From: Prorocentrum cordatum
Lineage: Eukaryota; Sar; Dinophyceae; Prorocentrales; Prorocentraceae
DNA length: 64,000 nt
Direction of reading: 5' to 3'
Assembly (NCBI GenBank): GCA_963575745.1
Contig: CAUYUJ010010446.1
Span: forward strand, 62,001 to 126,000
The translations under genes and the position numbers were made by a program. Shown here piece by piece: positions 11,091-22,879 of this stretch. Position 1 is the stretch's first letter; every line of letters begins with the position of its first letter. The notes beneath the pieces are model-generated. The model did no database searches, was not told where the DNA came from, and saw only the letters and a list, made by a program, of their open reading frames with translations.

Positions 11091-11934
11091 AATGCATCCC
11101 CGTCTGATGAATCCGAACCCATGTCGCGGAGAGCTGGCGGCATCGCCCACCTCCTCAATGTGCATCGTCATCTAGATTCGTGAGCTTGTGTTGCATGTGG
11201 GACAATTGCCAACAATCAGCTGCGTGCTCTGGGGAAATCGTGCACCCGCGTTCTGACAGCCACGGGCAAAACGCATCTGGCCCGAACCCGTCCGGGCTGC
11301 GCCCCGAAAGTCCTCCGACGTGCCGAAAAGGCCCAGAGAGGCCAAGAGGTGTGAAGGTTGATCATAACTGGAATGGCCACTGGTTCCTACTCCAATTCCT
11401 ACGCATACCCCATCCCGCCTCAATGTTCCATCCCCCTTCTCATACTCCTCGTCACCACTTCCCCTTAAAACCTCCGCAACTCCTTCTCCATTTTCCCACT
11501 CCTGATCCTCCTCCTCCTCCGAGCGTGCCCTTAGCTTCTACCAGGAATCCCTCATTGGAAAAAAGAGACGGATGGAAGGGGGAAGGATAGAGAGCGAAGG
11601 GGAAGCGGTGACATGAGGGAGGGGGAGGGGGGGAAGGTAGGAGGGGGGGGAACGAAGGAAGGGGGGGAAGGTGAAGGGGGAAGGGGGGAAGTGAGGGAGG
11701 GGGAAGTGGGGGAGGGAGAGGGGAGGGGCACGCCAGGCGCGCTCGCGCCACATTGCGCTGATTGTTTCTCTATTCGCGGACGCGTGCAATTTCGAACCTG
11801 CAACGAAACGTACCCTGGCGACGTACCCAACCCCTGCGCAATGCGGTGCATGAGTAGCTTGGGCGACTTCATAAGGGGGTGATGACGAGACATGGACGTA
11901 TGTATTTCTGCGACCAGCATTTGGGAGGTCCCAT
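11091..11934. other. Non-genic interval with strand-asymmetric purine and pyrimidine tracts
   Basis: 11,395-11,530 is pyrimidine-rich (CT/TCC runs) and 11,565-11,735 is almost pure purine (GGGGA/AGGGG runs). Such tracts can form triplex or quadruplex DNA. No coding family is seen; Pro/Ser/Phe-rich frames on the minus strand reflect the purine tract. Confidence 0.6.
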
Positions 11935-13600
11935 TTGACTCCGCCGCGGGGCCCCGCTATGCTGGCCTCCCTGACAGGCCTCGAACGTGGCGGCAGTTTC
12001 ACAGACCGCAGCCCCCCGGGGATGGCGAAGTCTAATTTGAATCCGCGTGGAGCGCCACTGCGCTGGACCCCCCACCTGGCCTCGGAAGTGGCGACAATTT
12101 CACAGATCGCAGCTGCCCAGGGATGGCGAGGTCTAAACTGAATCTGCGTAGGACGTCACTATGCTGGACTCCCCCAGCAGCCCCGCGAAGTGGCCACAGT
12201 TTCACAAATCGCAGCCCCCCAGGACGTCATATGCTGGACCCCCCAGCAGCCCCCAATAATGGCGACAATTTCACAGACCGCCGCCCCCCAAGGGACGGCG
12301 AGGTCTAATCTGAATCTGCATGGGACGTCGCCACGCTGGACCCCAAGCAGGCCTCGAAAGTGGCGACAATTTGACGTATCGCAGCCGCCCAGAGATGGAG
12401 AGGTCTAATTTGACTCTGCGTAGGACGTCACTGTGCTGGACTCCCCCGGCAGCCCCCCAAAGCGGCCGCAGTTTCACAGATCGCAGCCCCCCAGGGACGG
12501 CGAGGTCGAATTTGAATCTGCGCAAGGCGTCGCTATGCTGGACCCCCCAGCAGCCCTCGAACGTGGCGACAATTTCACAGACCGCAGCCCCCCAAGGATG
12601 GCGAGGTCGAATCTCAATCCGCGTAGGACATCACTGTGCTGCCCCCCACAGCAGGCCCCGAAAGTGGCGACAGTTTCACAGATCGCAGCCCCCCAGGGAC
12701 GGCGAGGTCGAATCTGAACCTGCGTAGGACGTCACTGCGCTGGCCCCCCCAGGTTCACAGACCACAGCCCCCCAGGGATGGCGAGGTCTAATCTGAACCC
12801 GCGTACAACGCCACTGTGCTGGACCCTCCCAGCAGCCCTCGAAAGTGGCGACATGTTAACAGATCGCAGCCCCCAGGGATGGCGAGGTCGAATTTGAACC
12901 TGCGGCGGGTATCCACTCCGCTGCCCCCCCCTAGCAGGCCCCGAAAATGGCGACAGTTTCACCGATCGCAGCCCCCCAGGGACGGCGAGGTCGAATTTGA
13001 ATCTGCGTAGGACGTCACTGTGCTGGCCTCCCCAGCAGCCCCCGAAAATGGCGACGGTTTCACAGACCGCAGCCCCCCCAGGATGGCGACTTCTAATTTG
13101 AATCTGCGGCGGGTACCCAAGTTTGTTGGCCTCCCCAACAAGCCTCGACAGTGGAGACAATAACTTCACAGATCGCAGCCCCCCAGGGATGGCGAGGTAT
13201 AGTCTGAATCTGCGGCGGGTACCCTCTTTGTTGGCCTCCCCAGCAGCCCTCGAAAATGGCGACGGTTTCACAGACCGCAGCCCCCCCAGGATGGCGACTT
13301 CTAATTTGAATCTGCGGCGGGTACCCACTGTTTGCCTCCCCAGCATCTCTCGAAAGTGGCAATGGTTTCACAAATCGCACCCCCCCAGGGATGGCGAAGT
13401 CGAGTTTGAATCTGCGGCGGGTACCCACTTTATTGGCCTCCCGGCAACCCTCGAAAGTGGCGACGGTTTCACATATCGCAGCCCCCCAGGGACGGCGAGC
13501 TCTAATTTGATTCTGCGGCGGGTACCCACTCCGTTGGTCTCCCCAGCAGCCCTCAAAAGTGGCGACAGTTTCGCTTATCGCAGCCCTACCCTCCAGGGAT
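11935..13600. repeat. ~100-base minisatellite, about 16 units
   Basis: The core 'cccccaggga(t/c)ggcgaggt' followed by 'tgaatctgcg' and a 'gtggcgacagtttcacagat' segment recurs every 100-110 bases. Two subtypes occur: units to about 12,880 carry 'taggacgtcac', and most later units carry 'gcgggtaccca'. Some units have deletions (for example near 12,220 and 12,755). It has no fixed multiple-of-three period and is not coding. Confidence 0.88.
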
Positions 13601-13842
13601 GGCCAGGTTCGGGCAAGGCAAGAGGAGACAGAACGGAAGCGGGAGACGGGAGGCGAGAAGCGGGAGGAAGACTGGAGACCGCAGTGCTCTATTCAAGACG
13701 AATACCCAACCAAGGAGTGTTTGGAAACATCCAACCGTGCCATGCGCAACCGGCAAACAGAGCTGCGCACATGGAAACAGGAGGAGGCGGCGGGTGAGCA
13801 GGGGGCTGAACAGAAGGCAGAGCACGAGGAAAAAGAGAAATA
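13601..13842. other. A/G-rich spacer between minisatellite and (ATG)n tract
   Basis: Purine-rich DNA rich in GGAGAC and GGAGG-like words. No gene recognised. Confidence 0.5.
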
Positions 13843-13888
13843 ACATGATGATGATTATGATGACGATGATGATGATGATGATGATGCG
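13843..13888 (+). repeat. (ATG/ATGATT)n microsatellite
   Basis: An ATG-repeat tract with few interruptions directly abuts the left 170-base direct repeat of the GIY-YIG element. A second ATG tract lies outside the right copy at 18,973-19,008. Confidence 0.85.
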
Positions 13889-14058
13889 TATACTTCTGCG
13901 ACAAAGCCAATATGTGGCCGACCCCGGCCACCTCGATATTTCCGCCTGCACCCACACGATGGCGGCTCTGCTGTGGGGCCAATTATCAGATGGTTGAGCG
14001 CCCGTGCCCAGCTAGAAGTCCAGAGCCCAATCGCCTGCGGAACAGACCGAAAATGATG
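13889..14058 (-). repeat. Left (3') pseudo-LTR-like direct repeat of the GIY-YIG element
   Basis: It matches 18,811-18,979 in the same orientation; shared words include 'tggttgagcgcccgtgccca' and 'gtccagagcccaatcgcctg'. Divergence is roughly 10% by eye. It directly follows an (ATG)n tract. Confidence 0.75.
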
Positions 14059-14538
14059 ACCCACCAATCGATGAACGGGAGCTGACCTCAGAGGGGTCAG
14101 ACAGGAACAGCACGCACGCCTGCCGTCACGACCTCTGGCCCTCTCCGCGATGAACTCACCCGCGAATCGCACGGAGACCCCCACGGGCTGATGGCAGCAC
14201 GAGAGGAAGGAGACTGAGCCACTGGAATCCACTCGGCATCGGCTGCGGCATCATCTCAGCGTACTGCGCTGCATGCTCAGGGTCACATGACAGACATCCC
14301 AAGCCAAAAACGCATACCTGACGAAGTTGCTGCCACCAATACCACTCAGCACCAAGGACGAATGATTTGAGGGTATAGCCATACGTATGGCCTCGCACGA
14401 ACATGATGCACACAAACAAAAAACGAACTGTGGAGATATCTGGAAGACACTTGAGTTCTGACGACGTTTGACCCCAGCATTTGGCTGGGCAAAACAATCC
14501 TCTGAATCCGAATCCTCTGGAGGGATCGCGCCGCCGAC
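14059..14538 (-). other. 3' untranslated part of the GIY-YIG element
   Basis: Between the second ORF stop and the left pseudo-LTR. No motif or hammerhead-like core was recognised by eye. Confidence 0.4.
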
Positions 14539-15256
14539 TCAGTCCAGCTGCTGGAGTACATCCCAGAAGCACTGAATGCGCTCCTTCTTGGCACGGGGGG
14601 GATCGCCGTCGAAGTTGTCCTTGAGAGAGCTGTTGGGCGCCTTGACGACCGTGGGGTTCGACGACCACGACTGGGTGATGAAGCCACGTACCTCCTTGAA
14701 GCTGCCCTCGGAGATCTTACACCTCCCACCAAACAAAGCCTTGATGATGCACTTCTGAGATTTCGAGAGCACGCCGTCGGTGTTCTGGCTGTGCTTGGTG
14801 GGGGTGATCTTAGCTGGGGGGCGGGCTTGGCGGAAACGACGGGCCTCCCGAGCCTGATGCGCATGAATCTGCTGGTGCCGCTGGCACTGCAATCGTCGCC
14901 AACGCCTGGTTCAGCTGGGAGCCCACAACACCTGCCAAGATCTCGCCTGGGCGCTTGAACTCGGTGTCGCGGGACTCCTGCTCCTCCCATTGCTGGAAGC
15001 GAGCAAACTGCGGGCTCCGCTTGGCGAGGGCGCGCTCAGCACGGCGAACCTCCTCCTCTGAGTCAGGCGAGTCGTCACGGCGGCGGCAGCCCCTGTCACG
15101 ATCGCGATCGTCGCGGCCACGATCGTCACGGCGTCCACGACGGTCGCCGTCGCGGTCGCCCCAACCTTGAGTCTGCTCGTAGGGGCGACCACTGTAGCCC
15201 TTGCCATAGCTAGATCCTTTGCCCTCGCCGCCGTCGCCTTTGCTGCCGTTGCCCAT
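14539..15256 (-). pseudogene. Arg/Asp-rich second ORF of the GIY-YIG element
   Basis: It begins at an ATG (15,256) just after the RT end. The N-terminus is Gly/Lys-rich (GDGGEGKGSSYGKGY), followed by an Arg-Asp dipeptide tract (about residues 30-65), an acidic/basic helical stretch ('SEEEVRRAERALAKRS') and, after a frameshift at about 14,880, a C-terminal part with 'CIIKALFGGRCKI' and 'PPRAKKERIQCFWDVLQQLD' ending at 14,539. No family or function is recognised. The RD tract suggests RNA binding. Its position inside the pseudo-LTR pair argues that it belongs to the element. Confidence 0.5.
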
Positions 15257-15279
15257 CACTCGGTGCCCCCCTGCGCGCG

Positions 15280-18200
15280 TGATTGGTGAACCGAACTTGG
15301 GGCAACCACAACCGCCGAGCACTGAGCACAGATGGCGACGGAGGCAAGGATAGCACGAACTTGGTAATAAACGCCATGGGATACCCAAGCTTCAGCATAT
15401 CCAGGGCATGCTCGAGGATGATGATAGCCATGAGAGCCCGAGACCAGCCTGTCGACCGAGCGGAAGCCAGTTCGCTGAGAAGCGGTGCTCGAACACGTGC
15501 GAACGAATATGGTAGACGACCAAGCCACGGAATCAGAACACGATGATGATCGGAAGAGGCCCCGGGGATCCACAGCCGCTGTTGGTTCTGAAGAGTCCAG
15601 CTTAGTGACCTCGCATACAGATGACATTCTAAATTCACCCATGCAAATACCTCACCATCTGGGGGCAATGACCCTGACGAAGGCCGAGTCGGACTCCCTG
15701 GCGACTGAAAGACAACAGATACAGGCTCCGAAAACATGTTTTCCACAAATACTTTCATGCACCCTGGGCAATCGGATATCGCAGAGACTAAAGGACACCA
15801 CGTCGTCGACATACCTACGCCATTTCAAAGCGGCCTCGAGAGGAGGATCCGATCGAAACCCAAGGCCTGCCAACTTCACACCATTCTCCATCATCAGACA
15901 TTCCTCATGCGCAAATCGAGCGGACACGGCAGCACTACTAATAGAGCCCCCGAAACACAATCCCAGGAGCTCAGATACCAGGTTCCCGACGGTCGCGAGA
16001 CTGCACGCAAGGCCTGCTGGAAGGGCCCCCAGTAAAACCTCCGGGGACAGGGCCCGCCAGGCTCTACTCCAGGACCACGTGGCAGCCATTGCTTTGCACT
16101 GCCGCCCTTTCGCAATCAGAATCGCGCCGACGCCCGCGGCGGCGCGAAAACGATATTCCAACCACAACCACGCATTCGTAACATTTTCACTGCGGCAACT
16201 CTCGAACGCCTGGTCAACGTCGAACGTCGAGACCTGCAATCGACCGCGCATCTGACAGCCACATCGAAGGCAGCGCCCGCCGGGTGCAGGTGCTGCCAAT
16301 GCCTGCAAGTCTGCTCGCATAACCTTTCCAACGCCCCTGATGTTCAGGATCTCCCGACCTGCTCCAGAAAATTCCAGAACTGCGCGAATAGCACGACCGA
16401 TAACTTTCCAGAACCTCGCGAACGGGATCGTGGACATGTCAACAATTCTGCGCATGCACGGGCGGGTTGGGCGACCGCATTTCCACTCGCCATCATCTGA
16501 AAAGCACTTCGACTTCACGAGCGGAAAGAGGGTTGGAGGAGAACGGACTTGACCCAGGAAACCTCGCCGGTGCGTCGGAAACTCGGGAAGGCCGATGCGA
16601 CCGCGAACACCGCAGCAAGCAAGAACATCACGTGGACGAAGGTCAGGGTGATAACGCCACAACGTCGCATCGGCCATCATCTTTTCAACTAGATACGGCC
16701 CAACGGCCCCTCGATCAATAAGGCATGCCTTAGTTGCATCGCGATCGCCCCAGGTGAGCGCCCCCCCGAAGACGGATGATATCCTGAAGCTGCGACCCCA
16801 TCTTAGCCCAAGGTTCAGGACGAACTGGCGCGGGGAGAGCCTGGATCTCGACATCCAGCGCTCCTCGTATCCGCCGCTGAACGCGAGGGTGTAGCCGACG
16901 ACGTTGCGCCCGCAATCGCCGCGCACTTTGCGCCGTGCGACGAAGACGGGGAAGCGAGGGCCGCACAGGTAACTTCCACGGTCCCGAATACGCAGCTAAC
17001 GTGGGAGACATTGCATAACGACCGAGAACCTCTGGAGCAACTTGCTGAACATGCGAATGACACAGACCACGAAGAATACGCTTCACGTTGAACTTATCTG
17101 CCCAGACCGCCGACTTCGCAGGAAGCACGCTGAGACGCTCGCTTCGCCGCCGACGAGCTGGCTCACACCGAACGTCATCAATTTCAGTTTCGAAGCGACG
17201 ACGAGGGAGATGCAGCCCCCGAACGAGTTCACGCGGTACGACGACAGGAGAGACTGATACCGGTGGCAACCCACGCCGCTGACACAACTTGCTGAGGTGA
17301 GCTTTCGCTGCAAATTGACATGGGAAACCACCAGCCCGAGACTTGATTTGACCAGCCAACTCATAGATGTACTCAGCCTTCTGCCACAAGTACCACGACG
17401 ACGGAAAGACAATATTGGCGTGCTTAGATGGACAGTAGGCCAATCGCATGTTGAGGTAGAGCAGATTACGATCCAGCAAATCGAGTGGGCCGAGCATCCC
17501 AGTACACAATGCCATGCACCGAAGACGGAACAGGTACAGCTTCTTAAAACTGCCACGAACTTTTGACAGATGAGTTGAAGGCTTAGATGGCTTCTTAGAA
17601 AGGACATCTCTGAAAATCGTAGTAGTCCAAATCGAGAATGCCTTCCGCTGCCGAAGACGAGGGGAAAGTTGGCTGCGGGGCTCGGCTCGATCTGGCCGAA
17701 CTCGGAAGCCACGGCGTTGTATAGTCTGGAGAAGTCGGTAGTCAGCACCATTACAATTTGGACGTGACATCTGTATGAGTGCTCGCTCAACTGACAGAGC
17801 CTGGAGCTCTGTTGGACACCATACTACTGGCAAGAAACCAATGCTACCGAGTGACTTCCGTAACGATACGTATCGAGGCAACTCAGAATCGCGACGAGAC
17901 TGAAAGCCCAGCAAAGCTTTGCAATGCTCAGCACACCGCTCTGGAAGACCTGGACGACCTTTAGCCCGAGCAACGTTGGCTTTGCCAATGCACAGGCCAC
18001 TGTGGCCGAAAAACAGATACACCGCTGCGCCTGACCCAACAGACTGAAGTAAATTGGGTTGCTGGTGCTGAAACCATTCGACCGCGCCATTCTTAATATG
18101 AAACGTCATCTCGCTTGGCATAGTCATAAGAACACGGCGAGCCCAGCGCGGACATGATGGCAATGATAACGCTGTGCGAATCTGAACGAAAGCCATACCT

Positions 18201-18466
18201 TGAGCGAGGAGTGCCAGAACGAGATGACCCGCGCGACCATATAGACCAACACGTAAGTGATCAGGGGCAATCGCTTGTAACATGTGGAAGAGTGCTTCAC
18301 GGAGGCCAACTACGTCGTTCATCAGAATACGTCCGATCACCCATTCAGAGACAATTGGTGCTGACACTTCCCCTGGATGTGACAGATGTGCTCGGACTGG
18401 GAGAACGACTTGACTGGCCCATCCACTGCGCGCTGTAGGACGCGGCCATTTCACCGAAGTAGGCAT
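15280..18466 (-). pseudogene. GIY-YIG endonuclease - reverse transcriptase polyprotein
   Basis: The start is taken at the ATG at 18,466; the open frame runs further upstream but has no other likely start and crosses a TG repeat. GIY-YIG lies at 18,031-17,747: 'AAVYLFFGHSGLCIGKAN' (GIY and YIG strands), 'GLPERCAEH' (Arg helix), 'LSVERALIQM' (catalytic Glu) and 'RPNCNG'. A basic linker follows. A second frame (to 15,652) holds RT: 'PLVKSKCF', a Cys-rich 'RCLRCGCQMRG', motif A 'STFDVDQAFESC', 'GNLVSELLGLCFGG' (motif B region) and motif C 'YVDD' at 15,802-15,813. A third frame (15,760-15,280) supplies the thumb ('IPWLGRLPYSFARVR'). The endonuclease would nick target DNA and the RT would copy the RNA onto it. 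Frame breaks near 16.8-16.9 and 15.76 kb suggest inactivation, unless they are assembly errors. Confidence 0.65.
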
Positions 18467-18810
18467 CGGAAAAAACACACACACACACAGGCTTAACAGA
18501 AACCTGCTAAGTGCTACAATAATGCCCACTCGCGCTTCCCACGCGCACGTCACAAACACACGTATGAAGAGAAGGTACACGAATGCAACGAGCTCGTACC
18601 ACAGGCCCACTCGCGCTCCACGGATGCACGTCACAGGTACAGCCACGAAGAAAAGGTACTCAGCGCCACGAAACTCAGCAAGTCGGACCTGGACAGACCT
18701 GCAGGTGACTGAATATGTAGAGGACAACGTGGAGGATGAAGAAAAACGCACGCATGTTGAACAAGCTGACGACCGCTGCAAACCGGAATACTCGACAGCC
18801 TTGAGATGAT

Positions 18811-18979
18811 TATATTTCTGCGACAAAACCAATCTGTGGCCGACCTCGGCCACCTCGACCTTTCTGCCTGCACCCACACTATGGCAGCTTTGCTGCGGGG
18901 CGACTTCTCAGATGGTTGAGCGCCCGTGCCCAGCTAGAAGTCCAGAGCCCAATCGCCTGCAGAACAGACCAAAAATGAT
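18811..18979 (-). repeat. Right (5') pseudo-LTR-like direct repeat of the GIY-YIG element
   Basis: Partner of 13,889-14,058. On the minus strand it lies about 345 bases upstream of the likely ATG at 18,466, so it would hold the leader or promoter. It runs into an (ATG)n tract at 18,973. Confidence 0.75.
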
Positions 18980-20500
18980 GATGATGATGAGGAGGATGAT
19001 GATGATCAAAATGTGGAAGGAGGAGGACCGGGACGAACAGCAGCAGCAACTGGAAGGAACGGGAAGAACAACCATGTCGAAATGCCGGAAAAAACCGGAG
19101 TCCAACCAGGCACGAAAACGACCACACCTGTCCAACTTTGTGGTGGAAAACGAAACATTATACAGCACGCAAAAATAACCAGCTACCTCTTGATAGGGAC
19201 AAAGGACAGAAGACCGGTAGTAATCATACTGTTAAATGGTGGAAAGGGGGGAAAGGAGGTGAGATGGGAGGGGGGCAGGGAAAGTATGAAAATAGCCAGG
19301 CCAGGCATGACCCCGTCGGACTCAACCTGGCTCGTCGGTGTACGAATCGAGTAGATCACATCCACGGTGAACCACAATTGACATGGACTGAGAATGTGCG
19401 ACCACTAACCACAAACCTGAATGCATGCTGGACCTGCCAGTCCAGAGCGTTGATCACATTTACAAGAGGAAACGAAGGACCTGTCAGGGCTGCGAGTGTA
19501 AATTCATGAGTTCTTCTTTCCGATGGCGGGAGTCACGAAAGTCAGCGCGATCACAATTCAGCCTAAACCTATCATACAGTCAAGGCCTGACAACAGAGGA
19601 GGCCGAGTCTGCTGCTTCCAGCTACCATGCGCGCTGCCTGAGGACGTATGCGCCTATGCATCCTCCCCCTCCCCCTTGTGCTTCCCCTCCACAACTGCTC
19701 CCCCATCGTGCCCCCTTCATTCTGCCTTTGATCATGATATCATCTCGGCCACCTCCTCCCTACCATTCTCCCTGTCTTCCTCGACGTCGACCATTTGGCA
19801 TTCATTGCAAAAGATGGACAATAGGGGCCGGGTGAAGGAAGACAACGCTGTAGGGGTTGAGCTCGGATCCCCACCATCTTCACAATAGTTTGCCAACAAT
19901 ATTGCTGCACATGTCTCGCACGCACCATCTGTTTTTTGAGCGCTCGGAATGCGAGTGGCCGTGCCGCTTGGGACACCCCCAACAGTTTACGAACACCCGA
20001 CGACGCCCTCACGCAGATCACAACGTCACGGTCCAACAATGGTTTGTCAACACTGTTTATGCACATGCCTCAAGGACACTTGTAGATGTGATGGCGCAGG
20101 CGTGTCGAGCGCGAGACGTCAGCTAAACATATAAGTTCATGGCGGGCTGGGTTGCAAGATCGTGACTTAGAACCCAAGGCGTCCAATTGTGTCCACGACG
20201 GGCAATGACCGCGCCAAGAAGAGCTCCAAGAAAGGGCTCCACAAGGCTCCCAGAATGATCCAAGAAACCTCCCCGAGATTCCAACACGCACGACATTCAC
20301 CGCAACCGGGATAAAACAGAGCAGGGAGCAGGAGCGAGTGGGAGGAGGAGACAAGAGCGATGGGGCACGCGCGAGCAGCAGGAGTGAGGACGAGCGAGAG
20401 TGGCGAGTAGGAGGGGGAAGCGAATGCCGAGGGCAGCGGCGAGGAGGGGGAACGAGAAGGAAAAGTGAGGGAATGTGCGATTAGCCGAAAGCCGATTATT
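18980..20500. other. Interval without recognisable gene; starts with (ATG)n
   Basis: After the ATG tract (to 19,008) there is A/G-rich sequence with short open frames on both strands, none with a recognisable motif. 20,330-20,470 is purine-rich (GAGGAG, GCGAG words). Confidence 0.5.
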
Positions 20501-20599
20501 GGCGTCAGCGTGCCCAGCCTCTCCGATGAAATAAAGCTCCTATGTTCCGAAAGCCTTCGAAAGGCCGTGACGGTTTTCCCGGTTGATCCTGTATTTGTT

Positions 20600-21649
20600 C
20601 TTGCTCGTATCGTGCAGTCCTTATCGTCGGAGCTCGGGCTTGGAACCCCACATTCGGTTGCACACTAGCCTTGCATTCGGATGCAGAATCCCAGATTTCA
20701 AAATGCAGGTACGCAACCTTCTGCTGATCCCAATGGAAAGGACAGGCAGGAGCGCACGACCCAAAGAGAAGAAGGGCGGCCAAGAGCAAGAGACGCGAAA
20801 GAAAGAGGCCCGTCCAGGCGCAAGAGGGGCTGACAAGTCTGCATCTCCTCGAGGGAGCGTTCCCCGATCCCCCGCGACGAATGGACTGCCAAAGGAGCAC
20901 CGCCTAGACTCGAGCGTCTCTCGAGGCTCCGAAGCGTGCACGAGCTCGAAGAGAGCGGGCGGCGGCGGCAGGGCCGCGGGCGCCTGAGGAACGCATCTGG
21001 CTACGTTGCGCACGACAAGAGAGTGTCATCAGAAAGCGGGAAAAAGGAAGAGAAGCAGTCGGGAGACGGCAGCGGCGGAGGCGAAGGAGAAAGGAAACAG
21101 AGGCAGAGGACAGTGGGCAACAGCGACGGGATAGATGACGAGGTGCCGAATATCGTCCCCGTCCCCATTCTCACAAAAGTGGCAACGCTGGGTGGGCCCA
21201 GGGAACCTCCTCGATGTCACCCAGGAGTTGCAGACAGCTTTCAAGAAGGACGCGCGGATAAACGGGGAAGCGGTCTGCTCAAGCCTCCCGAAGATCGTGT
21301 AAAGACGGTCCAGCTGGGCATTAGAAGGGGGACCGAAGAAGTGAGAGACCCGCTTGCGGATCATCTTCCTCGTGGGCAGGTTAAGCCGATCAAGCATAAA
21401 TGTTGTGGTCCGAAAATGAAGACGGAGGGTGCCAAAAGCAGGGACGGAGGGGAGGGCGCTCAGCACATCATAGTTGCGGATCAGGAAGGGACAGACAGGA
21501 GGAGGAGGAGGAGAAATCCCCAACGTCCCCCTCAGCCCCCACCCCTGTGACCGCACTTGAAGCAAGAGGAGCAAGATACAACTAACGTGTCTACGGCAGC
21601 GTCTCACGTCCTCCTCACTCAGTATGGCCCCGCCGGTAACGTTCTTCAC
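20600..21649 (-). pseudogene. 3' fragment of a non-LTR retrotransposon (LINE)
   Basis: The minus frame ending at 21,029 contains 'SWVTSRRFPGPTQRCHFCE' followed by Asp-rich residues and 'IRHL' (21,140-21,190). This is the W-x-T-x-x-R..C-x-x-C..D..H motif near the end of LINE polyproteins, with the final Cys replaced by Tyr. The preceding frame 'HFRTTTFMLDRLNLP' fits the post-RT region. The piece is 5'-truncated and frame-broken; no RT core remains. Confidence 0.45.
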
Positions 21650-22280
21650 GCTGGCACGCGCGCGTATGGGCCCACCCTCACTCTCAATCTAGCGCTCTTG
21701 CTGACCCCATCAACCTCCGCAGTGCCTGCTACGTATACGACCCCCCCTTCGGGTGATAAGGAGGTTGTGTGTGGGAGGGGCAACTGGTGGCAACTGCGAC
21801 GATTGAGATGGCAACGATGCGGATGATGTGTCCACGATGCGGAGATGGCAACGATGCGTGGTGACGACGCTGGTGGGACCACTGGGGCGACACTGGGGTA
21901 GTATCGGGACTCTATCGGGACACGTTCGGACAGAGCCCCTGTAGACTCTGCTGAGGCACATACATGACACCATCGCGAGACCCACTACCGATCTACCAGT
22001 CTCACTACCCATGGGTACCACTATCCACCGCGCAATCGATCCCTCTATCTGCGTAGCGACTCCACTATCCTTCTCGCTATGGATCCCACGATGTACTTAT
22101 CAGTGTCAATCTCATCCGGTGATTGCGTCACCACCGCCATCGCGGGCAGCTAAATGCCACCGCCGCCATCAACGCCATCGCAAGTCCCACGATCGACCTG
22201 TCGACACGAGAAACCGTGAGACACCACGGAGCAACATACAAGGCCACTGGGCACTATGAGACATCACGGGACAAGACGAA
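21650..22280. other. Interval without recognisable gene
   Basis: Contains short imperfect repeats of 'gcaacgatgcgg' (21,800-21,860) and 'tatcgggac' (21,895-21,930). No coding evidence. Confidence 0.5.
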
Positions 22281-22284
22281 AAGA

Positions 22285-22640
22285 ACGATCGATTCCACGA
22301 TCGATCTCCCTCTCTCTATACCGATCTTATTATCCGTCGACCTCACCGTCGATCTCACTTTCGACCTCACTATCGATCTCCCGGATCCCACTATCTACGG
22401 ACCTCACCGTCGATCTCACTTTCGATGTCACGATCGATCTCACTACCGATCGCACTATCGATCTCATTATCGATCTCACTACCGATCTCACCATCGATGT
22501 CACTCAATCGATCTCACAATCGATCCCACGATCGATCTCACCATCAATCTCCACGGGTCGCCACGGGACACCGTGGGACACTGCGCCACCGGGACACCGC
22601 GGGACACCACGGGACACCGCGGGACACTAGACACTAGCGC
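22285..22640. repeat. GATC-rich degenerate short-period repeat followed by GGGACACC repeats
   Basis: 22,285-22,550 is built of 'cgatctcactatcgatctca'-like words with 10-20 base spacing, giving dense ATCGAT and GATC sites. 22,555-22,630 changes to 'gggacaccgcgggacacca' words. Ser/Ile/Asp/Leu open frames in three registers follow from this composition. Confidence 0.85.
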
Positions 22641-22879
22641 GACACCCAAGGCCGCCGCCGGCCAACCGTGGGGAGGAGATACATTGAGCCAGATGTCCCC
22701 CTAGCCAGGGCGGGATCATTCCTCTCGCCGCCCACGCAGCTGCGCCTCGCCCGCACGCGCGACACGAAACCAAAACCGATTTCCCAGTGGGGGGCTCTCT
22801 GCTGAACTGCGATCTCACCCCCAAACCTCCAAACCTCCGATATGTTCAAAATCATGTTCCTCCTCCGGTTCACTCTCCG

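Larger units (their letters stand above)
13889..18979 (-). mobile_element. Penelope-like element with N-terminal GIY-YIG endonuclease (candidate)
   Basis: A minus-strand unit of about 5.1 kb is bounded by 170-base direct repeats (13,889-14,058 and 18,811-18,979). It encodes GIY-YIG endonuclease first and RT after it, the permuted order known for the Naiad/Chlamys group of Penelope-like elements. Those elements also carry pseudo-LTRs and favour microsatellite targets, and ATG microsatellites abut the outer side of both repeats here. A second Arg/Asp-rich ORF follows the RT. The coding region has at least two frameshifts. A dinoflagellate-specific GIY-YIG/RT lineage outside the Penelope clade is the main alternative. 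Confidence 0.65.
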
